DNA of 64,000 bases from a virus. A model generated the notes under the pieces. That model was not told the DNA's origin and did not search any database. It saw nothing but the letters and a program-made list of their open reading frames with translations. The position numbers and the translations under genes are program-made. Positions 1 through 7,872 of the stretch are shown piece by piece. Numbering within the stretch: position 1 is the first letter of the stretch; every line of letters begins with the position of its first letter. The stretch is from positions 164,850-228,849 of IMG/VR virus record IMGVR_UViG_3300034117_001294; one strand, written 5' to 3'.

Positions 1-2
1 TG

Positions 3-248
3 GGATATAAACATTCATACGATATTATCGAAGCCACTAACCAAATACGTGCTGCGGCACGTGAGTGTAGTAATCCACGCAATGACGGATTTGTTGCCTG
101 GGGTGTTAAACAAGACCTGTATCAACTGAAATGGCAGTTGGACAAATTATTAAAAGAATGTCCAACATTTAGTCCGGAAGAGGAATGGTTACATGAGCAA
201 GAGCAAAAACGGATCATTAACATCCTTAGCACAGATAAACCTGTATAA
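3..248 (+). CDS. Partial conserved phage protein, 5' end outside window
   Basis: The reading frame is open from the left edge and ends at TAA 246-248, giving 81 C-terminal residues. The fragment is rich in charged residues and Trp and looks helical (segments such as VKQDLYQLKWQLDKLLKECP). It overlaps the next gene by 56 bases, which is long for this genome, but the composition is protein-like throughout. I do not recognise a domain. The start codon lies outside the window. Confidence 0.6.
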   Translation, partial: GYKHSYDIIEATNQIRAAARECSNPRNDGFVAWGVKQDLYQLKWQLDKLLKECPTFSPEEEWLHEQEQKRIINILSTDKPV

Positions 249-510
249 AGAATTTACAGATGAACTGCAAAAAGACCCTGCACGGTTAAAAACATTTTTG
301 CGTAAAATTATGGGGCTGCCTCATATTACGTTGGAAGGTAAAGAAAAGGACAATGTTTTATTGTTGTTAGCATTAATGGAGCCGTTCAAGGCTACTAACA
401 ATCAGCACAGTTTTACAGAGTACTATATAATTGGTGAGACAGAATATCATGTTACTACCTTCCCTGGAGAAGATGTAATTGTTGACAAAATGTTAAAGGA
501 AGAAGAATGA
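193..510 (+). CDS. Hypothetical phage protein (105 aa)
   Basis: A short soluble protein with a helical N-terminal half (LYKEFTDELQKDPARLKTFLRKIMG) and a C-terminal half of probable beta strands ending in an acidic tail (KMLKEEE). The start is preceded by a GAGG-like stretch a few bases upstream. Its stop overlaps the ATG of the next small gene (ATGA arrangement), typical of translationally coupled phage genes. No function recognised. Confidence 0.7.
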   Translation: MSKSKNGSLTSLAQINLYKEFTDELQKDPARLKTFLRKIMGLPHITLEGKEKDNVLLLLALMEPFKATNNQHSFTEYYIIGETEYHVTTFPGEDVIVDKMLKEEE

Positions 511-659
511 AGTGTAATTTTTGTAGGAAAGAAATCGCACCAGATTGCGACTATAATCAGGGCCGCTGCCCCTATCGTGAGCCTATGCTGACAAATTATC
601 ATTTTAGATTTTACAATCTAATACAAACTATTAAAGGATTTTTCAAACGTGGAAATTGA
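507..659 (+). CDS. Small four-cysteine (zinc-ribbon-like) protein, 50 aa
   Basis: The ATG overlaps the upstream stop (ATGA) and the frame runs 50 codons to TGA 657-659. Four cysteines (C3, C6, C14, C21) sit in a CxxC-x7-C-x6-C pattern in the first 25 residues, which would suit a single zinc ion. The rest is a basic, aromatic C-terminal tail (HFRFYNLIQTIKGFFKRGN). It is preserved in a tightly coupled run of genes, which argues that it is real. Function unknown; a small nucleic-acid or protein-binding zinc ribbon is possible. Confidence 0.6.
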   Translation: MKCNFCRKEIAPDCDYNQGRCPYREPMLTNYHFRFYNLIQTIKGFFKRGN

Positions 660-822
660 AGTACAACCAAAAGATACTAGCAAGGGACATTTTTATGTCA
701 GCATTTGTAAGAGTGCAGTACGTATTGCCGCAGGTGCAGCCCTTATTATGGGGTCATTAGTTGTGTGCGGTGCTTTGCTTATTCTAGCAGAAATTCTAGG
801 CATTGTTGAGGAAGTGGTATGA
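649..822 (+). CDS. Small single-pass membrane protein, GTG start (57 aa)
   Basis: The frame opens with GTG at 649, overlapping the end of the previous gene, and stops at TGA 820-822, overlapping the ATG of the next gene. After a short polar N-terminus there is a hydrophobic stretch of about 28 residues (IAAGAALIMGSLVVCGALLI and beyond) that should span the membrane once. No ATG fits this frame better. The role is unknown. Confidence 0.5.
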   Translation: MEIEVQPKDTSKGHFYVSICKSAVRIAAGAALIMGSLVVCGALLILAEILGIVEEVV

Positions 823-1277
823 TCTTCAACAAAATACAAGAACTTAAAAAGCAAGGAATGAAGATTGGCATTACCTTTAGCCAATTTGATATGTTACATG
901 CAGGACACATTGCCATGTTAAGTGAGGCCCGCAACCATTGCGATTACCTGATTGCAGGTTTGCAAAACAATGCCAAGTGGGATCGTCCAGAAAAGAATGA
1001 GCCCATTCAAAGTATTGTAGAACGACAAATACAATTGGCTGCAACTCGGTACGTGGACGAAATTGTGGTGTATAATACTGAAAAAGACCTTGAAGATCTC
1101 TTGCTCATTTTGCCAATTGATGTTAGAATATTAGGTATAGAGTACGAAAAGAAGGAATTTACTGGTAAAGCTATTTGCTTACAAAGAGGCATTAACTTAG
1201 TTTTTAACGGTAGAGATCACAGTTTTAGTTCATCCAGCCTACGCAAACGTGTGGCAGAAGCAGAAAGTAAAAAATGA
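819..1277 (+). CDS. Cytidylyltransferase-like nucleotidyltransferase
   Basis: A 152-residue member of the HxGH nucleotidyltransferase fold (TagD/RfaE-C type), which joins a nucleotide to a phosphorylated sugar or alcohol. The nucleotide-binding motif appears as FDMLHAGH near residues 24-31, and the C-terminal half ends with FSSSSLRKRV, equivalent to the S-S-S/T-x-I/L-R motif that contacts the triphosphate. Length matches single-domain family members. It is coupled by ATGA overlaps to its neighbours, followed by a phosphoesterase. Substrate cannot be read from sequence; glycerol-3-phosphate or a heptose-type sugar is possible. Confidence 0.8.
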   Translation: MIFNKIQELKKQGMKIGITFSQFDMLHAGHIAMLSEARNHCDYLIAGLQNNAKWDRPEKNEPIQSIVERQIQLAATRYVDEIVVYNTEKDLEDLLLILPIDVRILGIEYEKKEFTGKAICLQRGINLVFNGRDHSFSSSSLRKRVAEAESKK

Positions 1278-2122
1278 AGATCCAATTAGCGTCAGATTTA
1301 CATCTAGAGTTTCATGATTTGAATCTCCAAAACCAAAACGGTGCAGATGTACTGGTGCTGTCTGGCGACATTTGCACAGCACAGGATCTTCATGATCATC
1401 CTGCGGCTCAGTTTGATCCGTGGAGCCCCGGAGCATTAGAAGACCTTAAACGTCAAGCAGGTAAAGCACAAAGATTCCGAGACTTCTTCAAGCGTGTTAG
1501 TTTTCAATTCTCTCATGTTATCTACGTGATGGGTAATCACGAACACTATCATGGTAAGTTTGATCGTAGTGCAACCTATTTGAGGGACGAATTCACTAGT
1601 ATGGGTTTGGACAATGTTCATCTGTTAGACAACAACACTAAAGAAATTGACGGAGTTCATTTCATTGGGGGAACCTTGTGGACTGACATGAACAATCATG
1701 ATGCACTTACTTTGTATCATATTGAGAATATGATGAACGACTTCCGAATTATTCGCATTGCTAACGAAAACTTTAAAAAGTTCTTGCCCAAGCGAGCAGT
1801 AGTTGAACATATTAAGACCAAGCAATACCTTCAAACAGTTATACAAGGACTACCTCAAGATGCTAAAGTAGTTGTATGTACACATCATGCACCTACTTTC
1901 CTCAGTATCGGAGAGCAGTACAAAGATGACACATTGATGAACGGTGGTTATGCAAGTAATCTGAGTGAGTTTATATTAGATCATCCTAGAATCAAAGTAT
2001 GGACACACGGCCACATGCATCAGAAGTTTGACTATATGGTAGGGGACACTAGAGTTGTATGCAACCCTAGAGGTTATCCTGGCGAAATAGAATTTGATGA
2101 TAACTTTATTTTTGAGGTGTAA
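1274..2122 (+). CDS. Calcineurin-like metallophosphoesterase
   Basis: A 282-residue phosphoesterase with the complete dimetal motif set in order: DLH in LASDLHLEF near the N-terminus, GD in LVLSGDI, GNHE in VMGNHEHYHG, HH in CTHHAPT and GHxH in THGHMHQ. These residues hold two metal ions that hydrolyse phosphomono- or diesters. It overlaps the nucleotidyltransferase by four bases, so the two may act on the same nucleotide-linked compound. The natural substrate is not evident; 2',3'-cyclic nucleotides and nucleotide sugars are candidates. Confidence 0.85.
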   Translation: MKIQLASDLHLEFHDLNLQNQNGADVLVLSGDICTAQDLHDHPAAQFDPWSPGALEDLKRQAGKAQRFRDFFKRVSFQFSHVIYVMGNHEHYHGKFDRSATYLRDEFTSMGLDNVHLLDNNTKEIDGVHFIGGTLWTDMNNHDALTLYHIENMMNDFRIIRIANENFKKFLPKRAVVEHIKTKQYLQTVIQGLPQDAKVVVCTHHAPTFLSIGEQYKDDTLMNGGYASNLSEFILDHPRIKVWTHGHMHQKFDYMVGDTRVVCNPRGYPGEIEFDDNFIFEV

Positions 2123-2123
2123 A

Positions 2124-2585
2124 ATGGGTGATGAAGAACTAGAACCTTATGAGGTGTTTGCTGAACAAATGGAAACTCGCTTTCCAAAAATGTTCGAAGA
2201 AGGATACGGTGGATTTGCCTGCGGTGAAGGCTGGTGGCCTATTCTTGAAGCATTGTGTGTTAATATTCAGGGCCATATTGATTGGAAGAATAAGACTCGT
2301 GCTCAATTATTAGAAGACAATCCGTATAATCACGATATTCCAGACGAAGTAGAACAAGTTGTAGTTCGTCAAATTAAAGAAAAATTTGGCGGACTACGTT
2401 TCTACTACGATGGTGGTGACGACGAAATTAGCGGAATGGTTAGAATGGCAGAAAGCTGGGCACAAAGATCTTGCGAAGATTGCGGTTCACCTGCTACTAA
2501 ACAGACATCGGGTTGGATTAAGAATGTATGTGATAAACATTTTGAAGAATACGAAGCTAAACGTAAAGCAAGGTTTGCAGAATGA
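2124..2585 (+). CDS. Hypothetical phage protein with C-terminal zinc motif (153 aa)
   Basis: The ATG at 2124 is preferred over one at 2094 because it follows the upstream stop and has a GAGG ribosome-binding site at 2114-2117. The protein has a Trp/Gly-rich N-terminal region (GEGWWPIL), a KEKFGGLRFYYDGGD segment, and a C-terminal CEDCGSP...VCDKH pattern that could bind zinc. I recognise it only as a phage hypothetical type; no function can be given. Confidence 0.75.
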   Translation: MGDEELEPYEVFAEQMETRFPKMFEEGYGGFACGEGWWPILEALCVNIQGHIDWKNKTRAQLLEDNPYNHDIPDEVEQVVVRQIKEKFGGLRFYYDGGDDEISGMVRMAESWAQRSCEDCGSPATKQTSGWIKNVCDKHFEEYEAKRKARFAE

Positions 2586-2734
2586 AATTACTCTGTGACG
2601 ACTATAAAGAAATATATGTTTGGGTTGACGACCTAAATGAAGACTTAGAATTGAGCCCGCATTTTGACTACGAAGAAGACGCAGTTAGGTGGCGGGATAG
2701 AATGAAGCAAGAACTACTGAGAGAAAAGAAATGA
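2582..2734 (+). CDS. Small acidic hypothetical protein (50 aa)
   Basis: ATG at 2582 overlaps the previous stop, and the TGA at 2732-2734 overlaps the next ATG, so the frame fills the gap exactly between two coupled genes. The protein is acidic in its middle (DDLNEDLELSPHFDYEED) with a basic C-terminal helix. No domain recognised. Confidence 0.6.
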   Translation: MKLLCDDYKEIYVWVDDLNEDLELSPHFDYEEDAVRWRDRMKQELLREKK

Positions 2735-3156
2735 AAATCGGATTAAGTTACAGCCGGTGTGTCCTGGACATTGTAGAAGGTCGAGTTGGCATAGAAGATG
2801 TACTAGTTTTAATTACTCGTACAAATTTTGATCCACGTGATGACGAACAATGGGCAGGAATTTGGTCTGGATATTGCTATGGCGGGCTGAGCAATCCCGA
2901 ATGGAGTGATTACGATTTTCATAGTAAAGATGACGAGGACAAATTCCGTAGCGTCAGCATTATGCTTTACGCAGATGGCAAGATGCATCAACCTCGACAG
3001 TTTGGAGCTCATCCCCGCCGCCGTCCTGAAATTTGGCTAGAAGCAGTCTTGCCAAGTAGTGAACTGGAAACAAATCCAGCCGCTAAGAAAGCGTGGGATA
3101 ACTTCCAAGTTATTGCCGGACTTACCAACACTACCTTAGATAAGGAATATCAATAA
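2731..3156 (+). CDS. Hypothetical protein (141 aa)
   Basis: A soluble protein with aromatic-rich segments (EQWAGIWSGYCYGGLSNPEW) and a C-terminal helical region. It is coupled to neighbours at both ends by ATGA or TAATG overlaps. No catalytic motif is visible and I do not recognise the family. Confidence 0.7.
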   Translation: MKIGLSYSRCVLDIVEGRVGIEDVLVLITRTNFDPRDDEQWAGIWSGYCYGGLSNPEWSDYDFHSKDDEDKFRSVSIMLYADGKMHQPRQFGAHPRRRPEIWLEAVLPSSELETNPAAKKAWDNFQVIAGLTNTTLDKEYQ

Positions 3157-3578
3157 TGAACTACGGTGCAGCAATAGCGTCGGCAAAATACGCAGAAGAA
3201 ACAGATGTAGAGTACAGAATCGAATCTGCACTACAAAAAAAGAAAGTTAAAAAGCCAGGATTCTTTTCTCGATGGCTCATGAAGAAGTTGGTAGAAGGTG
3301 CCGATTTTGAAAAGCGTCAGAATCAAGAACGTGAATCAGCACAGAAAATAAGTCGATTATCTGGTTCTTTAATTAGTGTAGGCCCTCCAAATATTGATCA
3401 GCCAGAACGTGCAATTCAATTCACTGTGTATAATGCTAATGGTGGTAGAGTTATTGAGACACGCCGCTATGACAAGAAGACAGACCGCAATACAAACGGT
3501 TTGTACGTCATTAACAACGATGCAGATTTTGGTAAAGAGATTGATAAGATTATTACTATGGAACATTTAAAATCATGA
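3156..3578 (+). CDS. Hypothetical protein (140 aa)
   Basis: The N-terminal half is lysine-rich and helical (ALQKKKVKKPGFFSRWLMKKLVEG); the C-terminal half looks like beta strands (AIQFTVYNANGGRVIETRRYD). It lies directly before, and overlaps by four bases, the clamp-loader gene, so it is in the same transcript. Function not recognised. Confidence 0.65.
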   Translation: MNYGAAIASAKYAEETDVEYRIESALQKKKVKKPGFFSRWLMKKLVEGADFEKRQNQERESAQKISRLSGSLISVGPPNIDQPERAIQFTVYNANGGRVIETRRYDKKTDRNTNGLYVINNDADFGKEIDKIITMEHLKS

Positions 3579-4498
3579 GCAAAGAACTCTGGGTAGAAAA
3601 ATACAGACCAAAGACAGTTGACGGCTATGTGTTCAAAGATGCACAGCAACGCAGGCAGGTCAATACATGGATTAAGGACAAGAGTATCCCTCATCTGTTG
3701 CTCAGTGGTACTGCCGGAATCGGCAAGACTACTATGGCTAAATTATTAATTAACGAGTTAGGCATTGAAGAATTTGATGTGTTGGAAATCAACGCCAGTC
3801 GTACTAACTCAGTTGAAGATGTTCGAGACAAAATCACAAACTTTGTTTCAATGATTCCTTTTGGACCTTTTAAAGTTGTACTACTTGATGAAGCAGATTA
3901 TCTTACACCTAATGCACAAGCTGCCCTCCGCGGAGTTATGGAGCAGTTTGCTTCGACCGCTCGTTTCATACTTACTTGCAATTATCCTGCTCGTATTATC
4001 CCTGCTATCCACAGTAGATGTCAAGGATTCCACATCGACAGAGTCGATCAAACCGAGTTCACCGGACGAGTTGCGGTCATCCTGGTAGAAGAGAATATTG
4101 AATTTGAATTAGACGATCTTGATACTTTCGTCAAAGCAACATACCCGGACTTGCGTAAATGTATTAATACCGTACAACAACATGTGCAGGGCGGACAATT
4201 AGTTAAGCCAACGTCAGAAACTTCCACTACATCAGATTGGAAGATTGATATGGTTGATCTCTTTAAAAAGAAAAAGTTTAAAGAAGCAAGAACACTAGTA
4301 TGTAGTAAAGCTAGACCTGAGGAGATTGATGAAATCTTTAGATGGCTATATGATAACCTAGACTTGTTCAGCACTGACGAAGATACTAAGGATGCTGCTA
4401 TCCTTATTATCAAACAAGGACTAGTTGACCACACTATTATTGCAGATCCAGAAATTAATCTGGCAGCAACTATAATTAAATTAGCTAGAATACAATAA
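3575..4498 (+). CDS. 44: Sliding clamp loader ATPase, gp44/RFC-small-like
   Basis: A 307-residue AAA+ ATPase that would load the sliding clamp onto primed DNA. Walker A is GTAGIGKTT at about residues 45-53, Walker B is LLDEAD at about 102-107, and the SRC arginine-finger motif (HSRCQGF) is near 146. These match RFC small subunits and T4 gp44 (about 319 aa). The N-terminal WVEKYRPKTVDGYV is the classic clamp-loader signature. The small partner subunit (gp62) is not recognisable next to it. The gene ends at a bidirectional terminator. Confidence 0.93.
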   Translation: MSKELWVEKYRPKTVDGYVFKDAQQRRQVNTWIKDKSIPHLLLSGTAGIGKTTMAKLLINELGIEEFDVLEINASRTNSVEDVRDKITNFVSMIPFGPFKVVLLDEADYLTPNAQAALRGVMEQFASTARFILTCNYPARIIPAIHSRCQGFHIDRVDQTEFTGRVAVILVEENIEFELDDLDTFVKATYPDLRKCINTVQQHVQGGQLVKPTSETSTTSDWKIDMVDLFKKKKFKEARTLVCSKARPEEIDEIFRWLYDNLDLFSTDEDTKDAAILIIKQGLVDHTIIADPEINLAATIIKLARIQ

Positions 4499-4502
4499 AA
4501 AA

Positions 4503-4545
4503 ATCAGGTAGTGTGCAGGCCGGATAAACGGTTACACTACCTGAT
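4503..4545. terminator. Bidirectional terminator between convergent genes
   Basis: A perfect 12-bp stem (ATCAGGTAGTGT at 4503-4514 with its complement at 4534-4545) encloses a 19-base loop that contains a second 3-bp hairpin (CCG/CGG). An A-run precedes it on the + strand, giving a U-run for minus-strand transcripts. It sits between the stops of the clamp loader (+) and phoH (-), the expected place for a shared terminator. Confidence 0.7.
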
Positions 4546-4575
4546 CGTACGATTTATGTTTAGCGAATGTGGTGT

Positions 4576-5316
4576 TTATTCGTTATCTGATTCCTTATAG
4601 ATCTTTAATACTTCTCGAACTACAGGGTGACGTTCAACGTCTTTTGTTTCAAACCTTGCCATCGCAATCATACGATACTCACCTCCTTGGGCGTATAAAC
4701 TGCAAAATTCTAGCAAGCCGTTCTCTCTAGGACGGTCCGCTTGATTCAAATCTCCTGTGACTACCATGCGACTGCCGTCGCCTAATCTAGTTAATAACAT
4801 TTTCATCTGTGACGGTGTGGCGTTTTGCATTTCGTCAGCAATGACAAAGGCGTTCTTAAAGGTTCTGCCTCGCATATAAGCTAACGGCGATATTTCAATC
4901 GCTCCATCCTCTAGCATTTCTGCTATTTCTTTTGGATGGTAATACTCTTCAAATACATCGAAAATGGGCCTTGTCCAAGGTGCCATCTTAGCATTCAAAT
5001 CACCCGGTAAAAAACCGTGTTCCTCATCTACGCTAACCGCAGGTCTGGTTACAATGATCTTACTGATTGCACCCTCTTTAAACAACTTAATGGCCATTTG
5101 AACGGCTAGCATAGTTTTACCCGTGCCGGCTGGACCAATAGCAAAAACAATGTATTTTCGAGGATTTTTCAGCAGTTCTAAGTATGTTTCCTGCGAAAGA
5201 TTTCGCGGAACTATATTGACCTGTGTTTTTTTACGCAGATATTGATTCATTTGAATCAGATTTTGACCTTGTTCGGGACGAGCCATTACTCTTTCCTTAC
5301 GTTTTGCTCTAGACAA
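4576..5316 (-). CDS. phoH: PhoH-like ATPase
   Basis: A 246-residue PhoH-family P-loop ATPase. Walker A is AIGPAGTGKTM around residues 58-68, the PhoH hallmark RPAVSVDEEHGFLPGD follows, and Walker B is VIADEMQNATPSQMKMLLTR. Phage PhoH proteins are widespread, with proposed but unproven roles in RNA handling or phosphate stress. The start is taken as TTG at 5316-5314 because AGGAGG lies six bases upstream; the in-frame ATG ten codons later has a weaker site. It is the only minus-strand gene in the left 41 kb, convergent with the clamp loader. Confidence 0.9.
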   Translation of the reverse strand: MSRAKRKERVMARPEQGQNLIQMNQYLRKKTQVNIVPRNLSQETYLELLKNPRKYIVFAIGPAGTGKTMLAVQMAIKLFKEGAISKIIVTRPAVSVDEEHGFLPGDLNAKMAPWTRPIFDVFEEYYHPKEIAEMLEDGAIEISPLAYMRGRTFKNAFVIADEMQNATPSQMKMLLTRLGDGSRMVVTGDLNQADRPRENGLLEFCSLYAQGGEYRMIAMARFETKDVERHPVVREVLKIYKESDNE

Positions 5317-5330
5317 ATTATGCCTCCTTT
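5317..5330 (-). promoter_or_regulatory. Strong ribosome-binding site that fixes the phoH TTG start
   Basis: On the minus strand AAAGGAGGCATAAT directly precedes TTG. The AGGAGG core lies six bases from the TTG, an ideal distance, whereas no ATG is within reach. Confidence 0.7.
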
Positions 5331-5380
5331 GTGAGCGACCTGCATAGATATTTACTCAAGAGTATAAAAAAGCTAATCAA

Positions 5381-5426
5381 ATAGGGTTCTTTCGAATCGT
5401 ATAAATATTACAAAGAGAACCCCTAT
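5381..5426 (+). promoter_or_regulatory. Hairpin enclosing a late promoter and masking a start codon
   Basis: 5381-5390 (ATAGGGTTCT) pairs with 5416-5426 (AGAACCCCTAT), ten base pairs with one bulged C. The right arm covers part of the weak ribosome-binding site and the first two bases of the ATG at 5425. The late-type box TATAAATA (5400-5407) lies in the loop, so RNA started there would lack the left arm and be free for translation, while read-through RNA would be blocked. Confidence 0.5.
5400..5407 (+). promoter_or_regulatory. T4-type late promoter (TATAAATA)
   Basis: An exact match to the T4 late promoter core, 18 bases before the ATG at 5425. With the usual T4 spacing, transcription would start near 5413, leaving a leader of about 12 bases. 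It precedes the run of unknown and lysis genes expected to be late. Confidence 0.65.
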
Positions 5427-5985
5427 GCACGATATTGTAGATATTATTAAAAACGTACAGACTCTAAGCTCTAACGACACTGCATTTCAAATCCTAAAAG
5501 ATTTTGAACGTGTAATCGACGAGTTAGATATCTATGTGTTTAAAAACTGGGAAGACGGTGAACTTATCGAAGGTCCTACTGTAAACAGGTATTCAGTTAC
5601 CTGCAAGTTTATGTGGCCTCGTGAAGAGATGCCTGATCCTAGTGGCGGCGAAAGATTGTTAGACTATGGTTGCAAAATCACTTATCAGAAAGACAATCTA
5701 CTCGTTCCTAGAAAAGTATATAGTCCAGATGATTTTAGACCTAATACTAAAAAAGGAAAACTAGATGCACATCCTGTTTGGATTGTGACTATCACTATTC
5801 CTAAAAAATTAATGCAGGATATCTTCCAAGGATACGAAGATCGAGAGAATAGTGCGTTGGCAGATTCACTAAAATACGAACAGTTACAGCAGGCAAATCA
5901 ATCAGCTGTTGCTGGAGGTGGAGAAGAAGCCGCAGCAGGCGGCCAAGTTGCAGGAGGAGCACCTAATGAAGCACCAGTTGTTTGA
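5425..5985 (+). CDS. Hypothetical late protein (186 aa)
   Basis: A soluble protein with an N-terminal helical domain, a beta-rich middle (RYSVTCKFMWPREEMPDP) and a C-terminal Gly/Ala-rich tail from about residue 160. It lies directly behind a late-type promoter and upstream of a coupled unknown gene, then the lysis genes, so a virion or assembly role is likely but not shown. The family is not recognised. Confidence 0.75.
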   Translation: MHDIVDIIKNVQTLSSNDTAFQILKDFERVIDELDIYVFKNWEDGELIEGPTVNRYSVTCKFMWPREEMPDPSGGERLLDYGCKITYQKDNLLVPRKVYSPDDFRPNTKKGKLDAHPVWIVTITIPKKLMQDIFQGYEDRENSALADSLKYEQLQQANQSAVAGGGEEAAAGGQVAGGAPNEAPVV

Positions 5986-6712
5986 AGGTCTTAGGAGAGG
6001 TGATCTGCAAGGATTTGTAGATACAACTTTTACTATTGATCAATATACTAGCAAGATGGGGCAAGACTCCGATGTACTAGTCTTAGGATTTAAAGTTAAC
6101 GATAAGCATCCTGCTATCGATTTGATGGAGTTTATTGAAAAGGGCTATCCTTTTGTACTCGATGCTGACATGAGCAGCGGAGAAGAGAGAGATGGCAAAT
6201 ATCAAGTGTTTGTAGAAATACAAAGAACTAAACATTTGCCTGGACAAATTAGAGATTTGTTAAGTGGCGTTGGTCAACTGGTCGACAGTGTTGATTGGAG
6301 ATACCGATACCATAAAGGCGGAAAAAGCAGAGCGTTTAGCGAACAGGCAATCCAAGAAGACATTCCGTTGTCTGAAGAAGATTACAAAAATAAAATGCTA
6401 GAAATTAAAGGAGACGCTATTAAAGAATTCTTTGATAGAACTCCGTTTGATTCTGTAAAAATTGACGAGAATCACAGCGTTACTATTTCTAAGCCATTTT
6501 CAGGATCTGTTAATTTAGAACTATTAGCAATGGGGCCGTATCAAGAAATACAAGACAGCTTACAAGGTGCTATTCAGTTAGACGAAGCTAGCCAAAGTCA
6601 GGTTAATTTTTTAGAAAAATATTTAGGTCCTTACGAAATACATAAAATTAATGATAAATTTTTAGTTCGTAATGGAGATACAGCGTTAGTTTTTAAAAAG
6701 GAACGATGGTAA
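5966..6712 (+). CDS. Hypothetical late protein (248 aa)
   Basis: The frame is open from 5909, but ATG 5966 is preferred because AGGAGG at 5951-5956 is well placed before it and the conserved-looking sequence begins there (MKHQLFEGLRRGDL). It overlaps the previous gene by 20 bases. The middle holds hydrophobic alternation suggesting a beta domain (DVLVLGFKVNDKHPAIDLMEFIE). Translational coupling to its neighbour suggests a joint function. No family recognised. Confidence 0.75.
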   Translation: MKHQLFEGLRRGDLQGFVDTTFTIDQYTSKMGQDSDVLVLGFKVNDKHPAIDLMEFIEKGYPFVLDADMSSGEERDGKYQVFVEIQRTKHLPGQIRDLLSGVGQLVDSVDWRYRYHKGGKSRAFSEQAIQEDIPLSEEDYKNKMLEIKGDAIKEFFDRTPFDSVKIDENHSVTISKPFSGSVNLELLAMGPYQEIQDSLQGAIQLDEASQSQVNFLEKYLGPYEIHKINDKFLVRNGDTALVFKKERW

Positions 6713-6759
6713 TGGATCAAGAAGAATGCCCTAAATGCGGCGGAAAACATAAGAGGTAA
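6712..6759 (+). CDS. Possible 15-residue CxxC micro-protein
   Basis: ATG at 6712 overlaps the upstream TAA, and the frame MDQEECPKCGGKHKR ends at 6759, two bases before the next ATG. The CPKCGG knuckle is zinc-ribbon-like. The exact fit between two coupled genes is suggestive, but 15 residues is too short for composition to prove it; it may instead be a relay reading frame for ribosomes moving to the endolysin start. Confidence 0.3.
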   Translation: MDQEECPKCGGKHKR

Positions 6760-6761
6760 TA

Positions 6762-7391
6762 ATGAGCTTTACATTTGATTTTAAAAAAGAACATCTAGAA
6801 GAAATGATTCACGGCAATCCGTATGTGGATCAATGGTATGATGCATTATATGCAATTTTGCCAGAATACCAGATCAACACACCAGAACGTGTAGCAGCAT
6901 TTGTTGCTCAATGTGCTCACGAAAGTGGCGGCTTTAGAGCACTTAAAGAAAACTTAAACTACCGTGCAGTGACATTAAGGAAAGTATTTCCTAAATATTT
7001 CACAAGTGATGAAATGGCCGCACAATACGCTAACAAGCAAGAAGCAATTGCTAACAGAGTTTATGCGAATCGTATGGGCAACGGTAGCGAAGCAAGCGGA
7101 GACGGATTCCGTTATTGTGGTCGTGGATTAATTCAGTTAACTGGTAAAGAAAACTATTCTTGGTTTGCTGCTAGTTTAGAAATGTCTGTCGAAGAGGTTC
7201 CTGAATACTTGGCAACATTTGAAGGTGCTGTACAATCAGCGTGTTGGTTCTGGGAAAGCACTGGATTGAATAAAGAAGCAGATGCTGGCGATATTAAAAC
7301 AATGACCAAAAAAATCAACGGCGGTTTTATTGGTTTAGAAGATCGTATTAAGCATTACAATCACGCATTGCATGTTCTAGGAGCACACTAA
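6762..7391 (+). CDS. Endolysin, glycoside hydrolase family 19
   Basis: A 209-residue GH19 chitinase-like muramidase that would cut the glycan strands of peptidoglycan at lysis. The catalytic region is AAFVAQCAHESGGF with the acid Glu of the H-E-S motif near residue 51, followed by the typical FRYCGRGLIQLTGKENY segment and the C-terminal ACWFWESTGLN block. Length fits single-domain phage GH19 endolysins. No signal peptide, so export would need a holin. It heads a lysis cassette with spanin-like genes right behind it. Confidence 0.9.
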   Translation: MSFTFDFKKEHLEEMIHGNPYVDQWYDALYAILPEYQINTPERVAAFVAQCAHESGGFRALKENLNYRAVTLRKVFPKYFTSDEMAAQYANKQEAIANRVYANRMGNGSEASGDGFRYCGRGLIQLTGKENYSWFAASLEMSVEEVPEYLATFEGAVQSACWFWESTGLNKEADAGDIKTMTKKINGGFIGLEDRIKHYNHALHVLGAH

Positions 7392-7392
7392 A

Positions 7393-7872
7393 ATGTGGCA
7401 ATTAACTTGGATGCTAGGTCTATTACCTGATTGGTTTTGGGCATTAGTATTAATAGCAGGAGTGCTGGCGGTGCTAGCATCATTTGTTCTCAAGTTCATT
7501 CCTTTTGTTTCTACATACCGCTTGCCTTTACAGGTTGGCGGTATTTTAGCTTTGTTAGTGGGAGTTTACTTTCAAGGAGTAATTGCCAATGAAGCAAAGT
7601 GGGAAGCACGAGTAAAAGAATTAGAAGCTAAGTTAGTAATAGCCGAACAAGAAAGCAAACAGACAAATACTGTTATACAAGAAAAGATTGTAAAACAAAA
7701 AGAATTTGTCAAAGGCAAAACTGAATATATTACAAGATATATTGATAAAGAAATTATCAAGAAAGAAGAAATTGTCAAATATATCGAAACTTGTCCAGTT
7801 CCAAAAGAAATTATTGAGCTACATAATGCTGCTACTGAAATGAACAAAGCCGCAGAAGGAGCAAAGAAATGA
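7393..7872 (+). CDS. Inner-membrane spanin-like protein (Rz-type)
   Basis: A 159-residue protein with two hydrophobic segments (about residues 16-37 and 46-65) followed by a long charged coiled coil (WEARVKELEAKLVIAEQESKQ) reaching to the C-terminus. This is the build of an inner-membrane spanin, except that classic Rz has one membrane segment; two suggests a variant or a fused holin-like part. It starts one base after the endolysin stop and overlaps the lipoprotein gene by four bases, the usual Rz/Rz1 neighbourhood. Confidence 0.65.
   Translation: MWQLTWMLGLLPDWFWALVLIAGVLAVLASFVLKFIPFVSTYRLPLQVGGILALLVGVYFQGVIANEAKWEARVKELEAKLVIAEQESKQTNTVIQEKIVKQKEFVKGKTEYITRYIDKEIIKKEEIVKYIETCPVPKEIIELHNAATEMNKAAEGAKK

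Noticed and set aside
2094-2123. Upstream ATG for the 153-aa gene
   Set aside because: It lies inside the phosphoesterase gene; ATG 2124 has a proper GAGG site and normal spacing.
4048-4434. Long minus-strand reading frame across the clamp loader
   Set aside because: It lies opposite a clear clamp-loader gene, has a serine/isoleucine-rich shadow composition and no ribosome site.
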